Source: an uncultured Olsenella sp. (GTDB lineage: Bacteria; Actinomycetota; Coriobacteriia; Coriobacteriales; Atopobiaceae). From it: a stretch of 64,000 nucleotides of DNA. The DNA lies in contig OMVJ01000003.1 of NCBI GenBank assembly GCA_900314495.1, positions 1 through 64,000 of the forward strand, in the 5' to 3' direction. The notes beneath the pieces were generated by a model that saw only the letters and a program-made list of their open reading frames with translations, was not told where the DNA came from and made no database searches. Below are positions 18,033 to 27,005 of the stretch, in pieces (position 1 is the stretch's first letter; every line of letters begins with the position of its first letter). A program made the position numbers and the translations under genes.

Positions 18033-18188
18033 TGGCCATTCAGGTAAACTGCAGTGAAATGGGCCAAAGCATTCAGAAGGATGCAGATAGGCGAATGTAT
18101 GGGTGAGAATCCGGCTAATGGGGAGACTCCCCGGGATGCCCTCGCATCTTCTGGCGAATGCTGTCACTGTGCTGGGAAGGATGAAGCT
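18033..18188 (+). promoter_or_regulatory. Cobalamin-riboswitch-like leader, possibly degenerate
   Basis: The order of conserved blocks fits the cobalamin aptamer core: AGGCGAA, then GGGTGAGAATCCGG at 18101-18113, then GCTGTCACTGT and GGGAAGG at 18160-18180. The usual consensus is AGGGAA, GGTGAAAATCC, GCCACTGT, GGGAAGG. The 3' GCCAGGAGACC block and an expression-platform hairpin are not seen; the lipoprotein start codon follows eight bases after the last block. It could be a truncated or variant aptamer. Confidence 0.45.
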
Positions 18189-19074
18189 ATGAAGAAGGTA
18201 CTTTCATTTATCTGCGTCATGGCAGTGTCGCTATCTTTGGTGGCCTGCGGGGGGGGGTTCAACGTCTTCCGGGTCTGATTCGAACGGGTCTGCATCTGTG
18301 CCGTCATCGACCACAACAGCAGATACTCCGTTCGTCCTTAAGACATCGCCTGACAAGTACACATATTATGTGGACAAGTACGTTGGCATGAACGCAGCCT
18401 CGATCGGATATACCTCTCTTGCTGGTAAGCGCATGATTCAGATTCAGAATTGCTACCTGGAGGCCGTGTTCGTCACTGCGGACGGCACGTATGTCGGTGG
18501 TGAGGATGAGGAAGGGCTAAAGAACTACGTAGTGGTCAAGCAGTCCGTCGAGCCGAACACCGAAATCAAGGTAACGTACAAGAAGGACGAAGAGGGCAAC
18601 GAGTATGACAACCTGACGGACTGGCAGAGCATTGAAAAGATTGACCTTCTGGTGAAGAAGGTTGGCGACGTGGATCCGCAGGTTGACCTTGTAACGACCA
18701 CCCCAACACCGGACAAGTATACGCAGTATGTCAGGAGCTACGTTGGTAAGAATCTCTATTCTGCCGGGTATATATCTTTGGGTGGGAACCTCATGGATGC
18801 CTACGGACAAGGGTATGTTCAGCTGAACCCTGTAGCGGAGGACGGGAGCTATATCGACACCACCGACGAAACTGTGCTGAAGCAGTACGTCATCACGGGT
18901 CAAAACGTCGAGCCGAACACGGAGATTGAGTACGTGTTTCGGAAGAAGGATGACGGGACAGAATACGATAATCTGGTTGAGTCGCAGTCAATCAGTGCGA
19001 TAACCCTGAACGTGAAGTCCATTTCCGGCCAGCCAGTGGTATCCACCAAGGATTCAGGTTCCTCTGCATCCTAA
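18189..19074 (+). pseudogene. Repeat lipoprotein gene, out of frame at a G9 tract
   Basis: The first 20 codons encode a signal peptide with lipobox LVAC (Cys20). A run of nine G at 18249-18257 follows and the frame stops at 18278. Removing one G continues the frame as GGGSTSSGSDSNGS into 272 more codons, ending at 19074. That part has two tandem repeats of about 100 residues, each starting PDKYT-YV--YVG and containing VEPNTEI and EYDNL-S-SI, so selection has acted on it. The break may be phase variation, a recent mutation or a sequencing error. Function is unknown; an exported surface role is likely. Confidence 0.7.
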
Positions 19075-19138
19075 TAGAAGGCCCAGATAACAGCAAGCCC
19101 GTAGTCGCGCTACTGTCGAATGCAGGCTCTTCTATGTC

Positions 19139-19297
19139 TTAGGAATGGACCGTGTTTGCATGTTGCTGACCAAGTCCGACTCCATGCGCAAGGTCATGGC
19201 CTTCTCGAAGACCAGCTTCGGTTCCGACCTCATGTCTGGTGCGCCGAGCGAGGTCTGTGGCAAGCAGCTGAAGGAAGTCTCCCTCCGCATCCTGTAA
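19139..19297 (+). pseudogene. Fragment duplicating the 3' end of aspS
   Basis: About 52 codons align in frame with the C-terminus of AspS, from GLDRVCMLL (here GMDRVCMLL) to the identical end KQLKEVSLRIL and a stop. Several substitutions (Ile-Met, Glu-Lys, Pro-Ser, Ser-Cys) separate the copies. Similarity continues past the stop through the REP unit and the terminator. No start or upstream part exists, so it is non-functional. Confidence 0.85.
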
Positions 19298-19328
19298 TGA
19301 GACACGGGGACGTACCTTTTGTCTCATC
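19296..19328. repeat. REP-like 33-bp palindrome
   Basis: AATGAGAC at the left and GTCTCATC at the right surround CGGGGACG and CCTTTT. It overlaps the stop codon of the aspS fragment, as its sister copies abut stop codons. Confidence 0.7.
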
Positions 19329-19986
19329 TCACGTTTGATGCGTGGCGCCCATCCTGGTTCCCGGGTGGGTGCCTTTACTTGGTGGTACGGTTCATTGGAT
19401 GAACTGTCCATAACTTGGATGTCCCGAGCGTCCCATTGACCTTCTGCCTCTCCTCCCAACCCATTGGGTTGGTGACTGCCCCCTCGGGTTTTCCGGACTC
19501 TCCTACCTGCGGTTGGTTGGCTTCCCTTCCCGGTGCCCGGTTCCCGACTCATGGTCCTCCGCGGGCGCGTCCGTCGCGTGCGCTCGGCTCGCTCGCCCAG
19601 CCAGGGCAGGTTGAACTGTCCAGGGGCCCGCAGGGGTCGCCGGCAGGGCGTCACGCGTCGTCCCACCTGAGCCGCAGGTCGGAGGGCGCCGATTGTCACG
19701 CTGCGTGCGCCAGCTCGCTTAGACAGTTTTCAACATCATCCATACACAACGGGTTCCAAGGGAAGATCAGGTTTTTCGCATCGGCCGAGCGGTCTTTGCC
19801 GGCATTGTTTCGCCCGCACATGCACGCTTTCGGTGGCCAGAAGCCTTCCCATAGTGGTTTTGGTTACACACAAAAACGGTTTACTTCCAAGAAAAAGTAG
19901 AGCAAACGGGCGGTATGTGTGTACTGGAAATTAGCGTTCGTGGGCTAGCATGGTAATGATTGGCGCATAAGGCACCGGGAGATCCC
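19329..19986. other. Intergenic region before the capA-type gene
   Basis: No supported gene in about 660 bases. A diverged copy of the aspS terminator hairpin comes first. The GC-rich middle (about 19410-19700) is open in one frame on each strand but with low-complexity Pro/Ser/Arg translations and no ribosome site. The last 80 bases hold the capA promoter region. Confidence 0.5.
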
Positions 19987-21522
19987 ATGACTACGAAGCA
20001 TCAGCAGGAGCCTGCAGGCAAGCGCGTGGCAAAAGGCGCAAGGCACGCCAAGAGTGCCAATCGCAGCCGTGGGCCGGCGCTGCGCTATGGGTATCCTCCG
20101 GCGGAGGTCGTGTACGCTCGCCGTCGCCGGCGCCATCGTCGCCACATTGCGGAGGGGGTCCTGCTCTTGGTGGCGTTTGCATGCGCGCTTGCGGTTGGCG
20201 CCCGAGCGCTTGTCCAACCGGGCAGCACTCCGCAGGGTCCTCAGTTGCTGCCGAGTGCGCCGCAGTCCCAGCAAGGGTCTGCGCAGGCGGGTGCCGGCAG
20301 CTCGGCAGAGCCGCAGGCGGAGCCCGTGCAGGTCCGCTTGGTCATGGTGGGGGACATCCTGAAGCACATGCCGCTGGTTGAAAGCGGCTACCGGGAGGAC
20401 GGCACCTATAACTACGACCACATATATGCGCACGTGGGGGAGGAGCTTGCTGGCTTTGACCTGCGCGTCGTGAACCAAGAGACCCCCACTGCCGGCGCGG
20501 ACTTCGGCTACAGCGGCTACCCCAGCTTCAACGCGCCGCTGGCGTTCAACGACGCCACCGCCAAGGCAGGCTTCAACGTCGTGCTCAAGGCGTCCAACCA
20601 CACCATGGACATGGGTTACGAGGGCATTCACGCAGAGCTTGCCTACTGGGGCCAGACGTACCCGGGCGTTCGAACCATTGGCTGCGTGGACCCGACTGCG
20701 GACGCGGCCGCCAGCCCCTACGCCCCCTACGTGTACGAGAAGGACGGCTTCAGGGTGGCGCTTCTCAACTTCACCTACGACCTGAACGGCTACGAGGACC
20801 CGCAGGGGGCCGTCGCGCTGCTGGACCAAGCGCACGAGCAGGACGTGCGCGCGGCCATACGCGCGGCAAGGCAGCAGGCGGACATGGTGGTCGTCTTCCC
20901 CCACTGGGGCGTGGAGTACGAGCTGCAGCCCTCGGACGAGCAGCGGGCGTGGGCGCAAGTCTTTGCCGAGGAGGGCGTGGACGTGGTCATTGGCGGACAT
21001 CCGCACGTGATTGAGCCCGTGGAGGTGCTGGCGCGGCCGGACGGCAGCGGCATGCTCTGCTTCTGGTCCGTTGGCAACTTCGTGAGCAACCAGCCCAACA
21101 GCCCCAGCCTGGTGGGCGGAATGGCGGAAGTCACGCTCACCAAGGCCGCAGACGGAACCTGCTCCGTGGGTGACTACGCCTTCGTGCCGGTTGTTTGCCA
21201 CAAGGGGCTGGGCGCGGACTTCACCACCTACCTCCTGCGCGACTACACGGATGAGCTGGCGGCCACCAACGTTGGCGTCTGGACGGACAGCACGGACTGC
21301 ACCCCCGCGTGGGTGGACGGGTTCTGCCAGGAGGTGCTGGGTGGCGGGTATGACCCCGAGCTCGATTCCCTGTCTGGGACGCTTGCGGAGGCCGACCCGG
21401 TCCCCATCTTGCCCGTGGAGGACCCGGAGCCAGAGGCGGTGGAAGCAGAGATGTCGGAGGCACGGACGGCGATGCCCGAGTCAGCCTCTGACGAGAGTAA
21501 CAGCTTGGACCTTGCTGCCTAG
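19987..21522 (+). CDS. CapA-family (PGA_cap) metallophosphatase-like membrane protein
   Basis: Protein of 511 residues with a basic cytoplasmic N-terminus, one membrane span at about residues 55-75, a Pro/Gln/Ser linker and an extracytoplasmic CapA domain. Metal-site motifs are visible: VMVGDIL, NQETP, NHTMDMGYEG, PHWGVEYE and GGHPHVIEPVE. CapA proteins take part in poly-gamma-glutamate capsule anchoring or export, but the lone gene without capB/capC suggests another envelope role. ATG 19987 has GGGAG upstream. The last ~70 residues are acidic. Confidence 0.87.
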   Translation: MTTKHQQEPAGKRVAKGARHAKSANRSRGPALRYGYPPAEVVYARRRRRHRRHIAEGVLLLVAFACALAVGARALVQPGSTPQGPQLLPSAPQSQQGSAQAGAGSSAEPQAEPVQVRLVMVGDILKHMPLVESGYREDGTYNYDHIYAHVGEELAGFDLRVVNQETPTAGADFGYSGYPSFNAPLAFNDATAKAGFNVVLKASNHTMDMGYEGIHAELAYWGQTYPGVRTIGCVDPTADAAASPYAPYVYEKDGFRVALLNFTYDLNGYEDPQGAVALLDQAHEQDVRAAIRAARQQADMVVVFPHWGVEYELQPSDEQRAWAQVFAEEGVDVVIGGHPHVIEPVEVLARPDGSGMLCFWSVGNFVSNQPNSPSLVGGMAEVTLTKAADGTCSVGDYAFVPVVCHKGLGADFTTYLLRDYTDELAATNVGVWTDSTDCTPAWVDGFCQEVLGGGYDPELDSLSGTLAEADPVPILPVEDPEPEAVEAEMSEARTAMPESASDESNSLDLAA

Positions 21523-21563
21523 CTGGGCCTACTGGGTCCCTTTCCCTCGGCTACTGCCAGCAA

Positions 21564-21605
21564 GATGGCGCCCGACCGCGCGAATGCCTGCGGTCGGGCG
21601 CCATC
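21564..21605. terminator. Long perfect hairpin between convergent genes
   Basis: GATGGCGCCCGACCGC pairs without mismatch with GCGGTCGGGCGCCATC around a ten-base loop. It lies between the ends of the capA-type and flippase genes and may stop transcription from both sides, although T-runs are weak. Confidence 0.6.
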
Positions 21606-21618
21606 CCATCAAGCATGC

Positions 21619-21651
21619 AATGAGACAAAAGGACCGTCCCCGTGTCTCATC
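21619..21651. repeat. REP-like 33-bp palindrome, inverted copy
   Basis: Same unit as behind aspS but inverted: AATGAGACAAAAGGACCG followed by TCCCCGTGTCTCATC. On the minus strand it begins directly at the flippase stop codon. Confidence 0.75.
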
Positions 21652-23096
21652 TAGCTCCCCACGCGAATGACAACGTACTGGGCGACGAGCATGCCGAAGA
21701 GTGCCAGGTGCGAGACCAGGTAGGCGTACACGGCGCCGTTGAAGCCCATGGTGCGCACGAAGACCACGGACAGCACGACGGATACCAGGAAGGCGATGCC
21801 GTAGATGCGCGTTGCCACTGCCTGGTGGCGCAGGACGGTGAGCACCTGGAACAGGAGGTCGATGCACGCGGCCAGGCCGCCGGCGGCAACCATGAGGTAG
21901 CTCTGCGTGCGGAAGCGCTCGAAGTCCGTGGCGTACAAAAGGCCGTTCAGCGGGATGCCGATGGTGGCCACGAACACGAACATGACGGCGGCGATGACCG
22001 CCATGGTGGCGAGCATGGCAACGAGCAGCAGGTCAAACCGGCCGCGACGGCTGCGGTCGTTCCAGAGCTCGGCAATCCTCAGCAGCTGCGGCTTGTACAC
22101 GAAGCCGCCCGCCATGAGGATGGCGTTGGAGCCGAAGTAGATGGCGTTGAAGTACACCTGGTCGTCGTAGGGGAGACTGGCCTCCATGGCGTACTTGGGC
22201 AGGTTGTCTACCAGGGCGTAGAGGAGGGTCGCCGCGAAGGCGGGGAAGCAGTCGACGAAGATCTCTCGCACCTCAACCAGGTCCCACTTGCGCGAGCGGT
22301 CCGTCTCGAAGAGGGTGAGCGGAATGGTGACCAGCACCAGGGTGGCCACGGCCACGACTGCCAGGGAGAGGGAGGCCAGCCTCAGGTTGCGCGTCACGAA
22401 GAGGAGCAGGGTGAACACCACGACGGCGAGGCCGGACCGCAGCCCCATGGAGATGCCCGAGAGGTAGAGCTTGTCCTCCTGCTGCAGGCGCCCCTCGTAT
22501 ACGTCTGCCAGGGCGTCGACCGCGCGGTAGACGATGGCACCCTCGCAAATGACGAGCATGTCCCCGCTGTAGCCGCGAACGCGCAGGTAAACCCATGAGG
22601 CCACCAGCATGAGGGTGACGGTCAGGAAGCGCTGGATCATGTAGGCGCCAAAGGACTCCGTCTCCTCTATGTCCGAGACCTGGAAGGTCCGCACGCCGTA
22701 GTTGCCCACATACATGAGTAGGGTTGCCGTGACGAACGCCATGGAGAACATGCCGGCCTGCTCGGCGCCGGAAAGCTGCGTCGCAATGATGGTGAGCAGG
22801 GGGAACACGGCGCCCCACAGGCCCTGACCCGCGGTGTTCAGCATGTAGTCAAGGACGCCGCTGCCGGCGTCGTACTGCTCCGCCTGGCCGGAGAAGTCCC
22901 TGTTGTAGATGGCACTGGCGAGCCTCTCCCACCACTGGCCGGCTATGCGCGAAAGCCAGGACTTCTTCTTGGGTCTGACCAGGACGGTCCCGTTGGGGCC
23001 GACCGAACCCACGGGGTGCTCCTGCCGCTTGCGCTCTGCGCGAATCCTCTCGCGCTGCCTTGCGCGGCGCCTGCTCTCTATGCGGTCCCTGATCAT
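21651..23096 (-). CDS. Polysaccharide flippase-like membrane protein
   Basis: A 481-residue protein with a very basic cytoplasmic N-terminus (RIESRRRARQRERIRAERKR) and about 12 hydrophobic spans starting near residue 85, as in Wzx/MATE-like lipid-linked oligosaccharide flippases. It would move a lipid-linked precursor across the cytoplasmic membrane. There are no glycosyltransferases next to it, so its substrate is open. The start ATG 23096 has AAGGGA upstream. It is convergent with the capA-type gene. Confidence 0.8.
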   Translation of the reverse strand: MIRDRIESRRRARQRERIRAERKRQEHPVGSVGPNGTVLVRPKKKSWLSRIAGQWWERLASAIYNRDFSGQAEQYDAGSGVLDYMLNTAGQGLWGAVFPLLTIIATQLSGAEQAGMFSMAFVTATLLMYVGNYGVRTFQVSDIEETESFGAYMIQRFLTVTLMLVASWVYLRVRGYSGDMLVICEGAIVYRAVDALADVYEGRLQQEDKLYLSGISMGLRSGLAVVVFTLLLFVTRNLRLASLSLAVVAVATLVLVTIPLTLFETDRSRKWDLVEVREIFVDCFPAFAATLLYALVDNLPKYAMEASLPYDDQVYFNAIYFGSNAILMAGGFVYKPQLLRIAELWNDRSRRGRFDLLLVAMLATMAVIAAVMFVFVATIGIPLNGLLYATDFERFRTQSYLMVAAGGLAACIDLLFQVLTVLRHQAVATRIYGIAFLVSVVLSVVFVRTMGFNGAVYAYLVSHLALFGMLVAQYVVIRVGS

Positions 23097-23280
23097 ATTA
23101 GAATCCCTTCGGTGCGCGGTGGCCCCTGGGCGAAGGTGCTGCGCTCGGCGTTCTGCATGGCGTTGATTGTAGTCCGTCAGATCCTTGTACCCGTTTCACG
23201 TGTTGCCACTCGCCCTCGTGACGCTGTGTGAAGCGTTTGTCGTGCGCCTGTGAACGCATGATTTCATTTTCAGCGACAAT

Positions 23281-23309
23281 TTGACGCCGTCCACCGAAAA
23301 CAAGTATGT
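23281..23309 (+). promoter_or_regulatory. Candidate ppc promoter
   Basis: TTGACG at 23281 and TATGTT at 23304 with a 17-base spacer, about 65 bases before the start codon. Confidence 0.5.
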
Positions 23310-23374
23310 TGAAGGTGCTTGATTGTTCCCTTTGCTGGGGACCGAATAATCGGATCTGTGCACCAGGAGGAACC

Positions 23375-26116
23375 ATGGCAGAGAAGGACGAAACCTCAGA
23401 CTTGGAGCAGCCGCAGGTCATGAAGAAGCTTGGCTGGCGCAACCCCGATGCAGGTTTGGCAAGCGCAGACATTCCGGAGGAGCTGCGAGAGGACCTTCTG
23501 CTCTTCCTTCGCCTTGTGCGCAAGGTCTTGGACGAGTACGACCACGAGCTGCGGGAGTCGTTCGACAACCTCCTGGCGGACACGATTGAGACCACCTACG
23601 GCAAGGACGAGGCGTCGACCTCTGCCGCCTTCGAGGACGCGGTGGGCATCATCGATGGCATCTCGCTGGACCGCGCGCAGATGCTGGTGCGCGCCTTCGC
23701 GACCTTCTTCCACCTTGCCAACGCGGCAGAGGAGCACTACCGCGTGACATCCCTGCGCACCCGCGAGGAAGCGGCGGACACCAGCCAGAGCGCCGACCCC
23801 GTCAATGAGCTCACGGTTTCCTACCAGCAGCTCATTGACGAGATGGGCCAGGGCCGCGCTAACGCACTGCTGGACCAGCTGGAGTTCCACCCCGTGTTCA
23901 CGGCGCACCCCACGGAGGCGCGCCGCAAGGCCGTGACGGGCAAGATACGCCGCATCTCCGGCCTCCTGGACGAGCGCTCGCACCTGGCTGGCAACGCCCT
24001 GCGCGAGAACGAGCGCAAGATGCTGCAGGAGATTGACGCCCTCTTCCGCACCTCCCCCATCGCCCTCAAGAAGCCGACGCCGGTGGAGGAGTCCGACACC
24101 ATCATCGACATCTTCGACAACACCCTGTTCCGAATGGTGCCCGAGGTCTACCGCCGCTTCGACGACTGGGAGCTGGGCGACAAGGCCGGAACCGTCCCGC
24201 CCGTGTGCCCCGCCTTCTTCAGGCTGGGCAGCTGGATCGGGTCCGACCGCGACGGCAACCCCAACGTCACCGCCAAGGTCAGCCGCAATGTGGCCGAGAA
24301 GTTCCGCGTGCACATGCTGCAGGCCCTGGCAGAGGAGACGCGCCGCGTGGGCCGCAACCTCACGCTTGAGGCCGGCAGCACCAAGCCCACGCCGGAGTTG
24401 CAGAACCTGTGGAACCATCAGGTGGAGATGAGCGAGGAGCTGACCAAGCGCGCGGAGGTCCTCTCCACCTCAGAGCCGCACCGCGCCACCATGCTGGTCA
24501 TGGCCAACCGGCTGGAGGGCACCATCACGCGCGACGCGGACGTAATGTACGCAGACTGCGACGAGTACATTGCCGACCTCAAGGTGGTGCAGGACTCGCT
24601 TGCCCGCGGCGGCGCGCCCCGCACGGCCTACGGCCCGGTTCAGACTCTGCTTTGGCAGGCACAGACCTTCGGCTTCAACATGGTGCAGATGGAGTTCCGC
24701 CAGCACTCGTTGGTGCACACCCGGGCCCTGGAGGACATTCGCGAGCACGGCCGCTGGGGCCAGCGCGGCGAGCTTGACCCCATGACCAGGGAGGTGCTGG
24801 ACACCTTCCGTGCCATTGGCTATATCCAGCGCCGCAACGGCGTCAACGCGGCGCGGCGCTACATCATCTCCTTCACCAAGTCCGCCCAGAACGTGGCCGA
24901 CGTGTACGAGCTGGCGCGCCTGGCCTTCGCCCACCAGGAGGACGTGCCCACGCTGGACGTCATCCCCCTCTTCGAGCAGGTGGAGGACCTGGAGAACGCG
25001 GTTGACACGCTGGACCAGATGATCGCCCTGCCCGACGTGCGGCTGCGCCTGGCCGCCACCGGTCGCAAGCTGGAGGTCATGCTGGGCTACTCGGACTCCT
25101 CCAAGGACGCCGGCCCCACGTCCGCCACGCTGGTGCTGCACGAGGCGCAGGCACGCATTGCGGAGTGGGCCAAGCGCAACCGCATTGACCTGGTGCTCAT
25201 GCACGGGCGCGGCGGTGCCGTGGGCCGCGGCGGCGGCCCGGCCAACCACGCGGTGCTGGCCCAGCCCAAGGGGTCCGTCAACTGCTGCTTCAAGCTCACG
25301 GAGCAGGGAGAGGTCATCTTCGCCCGCTACGGCAACCCCACGCTGGCCCGTCGCCACGTGGAGTCCGTTGCCGCGGCAACCATGCTTAACTCCGCCCCGT
25401 CCATAGAGTGGCGCAACACGGAGACCACGGAGGCCTACGCTGGCCTCTCTGCCAAGCTGGAGCGTTACTCCCGCGAGCGCTACCTTGACCTGCTGAACAC
25501 GGATGGCTTCGCGGAGTGGTTCTCCACCGTCACGCCCCTGACTGAGATTGGCCTGCTGCCCATTGGCAGCCGGCCCGCCAAGCGTGGCCTGGGCGCCAAG
25601 TCCCTGGACGACCTGCGCACCATTCCCTGGATCTTCTCGTGGAGCCAGGCGCGCATCAACCTTGCCGCCTGGTACGGTTTGGGCACGGCGTGCGAGCGCT
25701 TCGGTGACCTGGCTCAGCTGAGGAAGGCCTACGAGGAGTGGCCACTCTTCACCACCTTCATCGACAACATAGAGATGTCGCTTGCCAAGACCGACGACGG
25801 CATTGCCCGTCTGTATCTGGCGCTGGGCGGCCGCGACGACCTGTCCCAGAAGGTCTTGGACGAGATGGCACTCACCAAGAAGTGGGTGCTGGCCATCTTG
25901 GACGAGGAGTACCCGCTGCAGCACCGCCACGTGCTGGGGCCGGTGGTACGCGTGAGGCTGCCCTTCGTGAACGCCCTCTCCATCGCGCAGGTGCGCGCCC
26001 TGGCCAGGCTGCGGCTGGAGAACGACACCCTCACGCCGGAGGAGCGCGAGCGGCTGATCTTCCTCATCCTCTGCACCGTGTCCGGCGTTGCCGCCGGCCT
26101 GCAGAACACCGGGTGA
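23375..26116 (+). CDS. ppc: Phosphoenolpyruvate carboxylase
   Basis: Cytoplasmic anaplerotic enzyme converting PEP and bicarbonate to oxaloacetate, 913 residues, full length. The catalytic His lies in FTAHPTEARRK (about 176), the substrate loop GYSDSSKDAG at about 571 and the Gly-rich loop HGRGGAVGRGGGP at about 611; the C-terminus ends QNTG as in most family members. CAGGAGGAA precedes ATG 23375. It would feed oxaloacetate for aspartate or succinate formation. Monocistronic, with two terminator hairpins behind it. Confidence 0.97.
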   Translation: MAEKDETSDLEQPQVMKKLGWRNPDAGLASADIPEELREDLLLFLRLVRKVLDEYDHELRESFDNLLADTIETTYGKDEASTSAAFEDAVGIIDGISLDRAQMLVRAFATFFHLANAAEEHYRVTSLRTREEAADTSQSADPVNELTVSYQQLIDEMGQGRANALLDQLEFHPVFTAHPTEARRKAVTGKIRRISGLLDERSHLAGNALRENERKMLQEIDALFRTSPIALKKPTPVEESDTIIDIFDNTLFRMVPEVYRRFDDWELGDKAGTVPPVCPAFFRLGSWIGSDRDGNPNVTAKVSRNVAEKFRVHMLQALAEETRRVGRNLTLEAGSTKPTPELQNLWNHQVEMSEELTKRAEVLSTSEPHRATMLVMANRLEGTITRDADVMYADCDEYIADLKVVQDSLARGGAPRTAYGPVQTLLWQAQTFGFNMVQMEFRQHSLVHTRALEDIREHGRWGQRGELDPMTREVLDTFRAIGYIQRRNGVNAARRYIISFTKSAQNVADVYELARLAFAHQEDVPTLDVIPLFEQVEDLENAVDTLDQMIALPDVRLRLAATGRKLEVMLGYSDSSKDAGPTSATLVLHEAQARIAEWAKRNRIDLVLMHGRGGAVGRGGGPANHAVLAQPKGSVNCCFKLTEQGEVIFARYGNPTLARRHVESVAAATMLNSAPSIEWRNTETTEAYAGLSAKLERYSRERYLDLLNTDGFAEWFSTVTPLTEIGLLPIGSRPAKRGLGAKSLDDLRTIPWIFSWSQARINLAAWYGLGTACERFGDLAQLRKAYEEWPLFTTFIDNIEMSLAKTDDGIARLYLALGGRDDLSQKVLDEMALTKKWVLAILDEEYPLQHRHVLGPVVRVRLPFVNALSIAQVRALARLRLENDTLTPEERERLIFLILCTVSGVAAGLQNTG

Positions 26117-26163
26117 CGCGCTTGGGCCGAGCGGCCAAACGGCAGGGCCAAACGGCCGATTGA

Positions 26164-26195
26164 CGGTACCCACCCTCTTGGGTGGGTACCGAGTT
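26164..26195 (+). terminator. First hairpin behind ppc
   Basis: CGGTACCCACCC pairs with GGGTGGGTACCG around TCTT, followed by GAGTTCTG. Confidence 0.6.
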
Positions 26196-26257
26196 CTGAT
26201 GACCGTGCGAGCCTAGCAAGCCATCTACCTGCACAAACGTACAACCGCAAGCAGCGA

Positions 26258-26298
26258 GGCCGGTACCCACCCCCTGGGGGTGGGTACCGGCCTTCTCG
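26258..26298 (+). terminator. Second, near-identical hairpin behind ppc
   Basis: GGCCGGTACCCACCCCC pairs with GGGGGTGGGTACCGGCC around a very short loop, followed by TTCTCGTC. The stem core repeats that at 26164. Confidence 0.65.
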
Positions 26299-26540
26299 TC
26301 ATTCTTGCCTCGCGCAGTGGTTGAGTACGACTTGGCTTACATGAACGTAAGTGAGCGATGGGTAATCATGACAAACGCAGGAGAGCACAACCAGTGCGGG
26401 CAAGAGGCAACGTAGAGTAGCCTGGGAAAACTCACTTGAAGGGAGTTTAGTGCAGAAATCCTCAGAATAGCAGGTGGATGCTAGCCAAGAATTGTCTAGC
26501 TCTAACATGCAAAAAAGTTAGACTAAGCTACAATAGCCCC
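26299..26540. other. AT-rich intergenic region before feo
   Basis: No gene supported. AGTTAGACTAAGCT at 26516-26529 is a near-palindrome that could be a DtxR-family metal-regulator box just ahead of the feo promoter. This is a weak motif match. Confidence 0.3.
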
Positions 26541-26568
26541 TTGCGCGTATGGCATTTCATCCTATAAT
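26541..26568 (+). promoter_or_regulatory. Candidate feo promoter
   Basis: TTGCGC at 26541, a 16-base spacer and a perfect TATAAT at 26563, about 70 bases before the first feoA. Confidence 0.6.
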
Positions 26569-26639
26569 CGACTCTGTAGTTAACCACTGCCAACTCGTGT
26601 GTCTCGCGAGCGGGGCTGTATTGTCGAGGAGTGGTTCAG

Positions 26640-26924
26640 ATGGCAGAGACGGCAGCGGTCTTCGGCGAGGAGAGCAGCATGGCAGCAAACGTGCACGTAA
26701 GTGGCGCACAGCTTCCGCTTTCCATGGTGAGCGAAGGCCAGACGGCGACCGTTGCCCGTGTCAAGGGCAATCCTGAGCTGCGGCAGCACCTGGCGGAGCT
26801 TGGCTTCGTGGAGGGCGCGCAGGTCAAGGTCGTCTCCCGCGTAAATGGTGACGTCATTGTGAACGTCAAGGGCGCCACCTTTGGCATTGGGCGCGACATG
26901 GCCAAGCACATCACCACCGCCTAG
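26640..26924 (+). CDS. feoA: FeoA-domain protein (first)
   Basis: Small SH3-like cytoplasmic partner of the FeoB iron transporter, 94 residues from this start. The FeoA core runs from LPLSMVSEGQTATVARV to the end, with the GNPELRQHLAELGFVEG helix-turn and GATFGIGRDMAKHI. Two starts are plausible: ATG 26640 with GAGGAG eight bases upstream, and ATG 26679 with another GAGGAG six bases upstream, which gives 81 residues, closer to the family norm. Confidence 0.88.
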   Translation: MAETAAVFGEESSMAANVHVSGAQLPLSMVSEGQTATVARVKGNPELRQHLAELGFVEGAQVKVVSRVNGDVIVNVKGATFGIGRDMAKHITTA

Positions 26925-26957
26925 TGGCAGCGCTTGGGAACGGCAATCGGTTCTACT

Positions 26958-26990
26958 CCGGCCAGGCTCCTCTGGCCGGTTCTTTTGTTG
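26958..26990 (+). terminator. Attenuator-like terminator between the two feoA genes
   Basis: CCGGCCAG pairs with CTGGCCGG around a six-base loop, then TTCTTTTGTT. It lies inside the feo cluster, so it should lower expression of the second feoA and feoB relative to the first. Confidence 0.65.
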
Positions 26991-27005
26991 GAAGAAAGGG
27001 GAACA

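Noticed and set aside
19415-19900. A 161-codon frame before the capA-type gene
   Set aside because: No ribosome site, low-complexity Ser/Pro/Arg composition, and similar openness on the other strand. Treated as non-coding.
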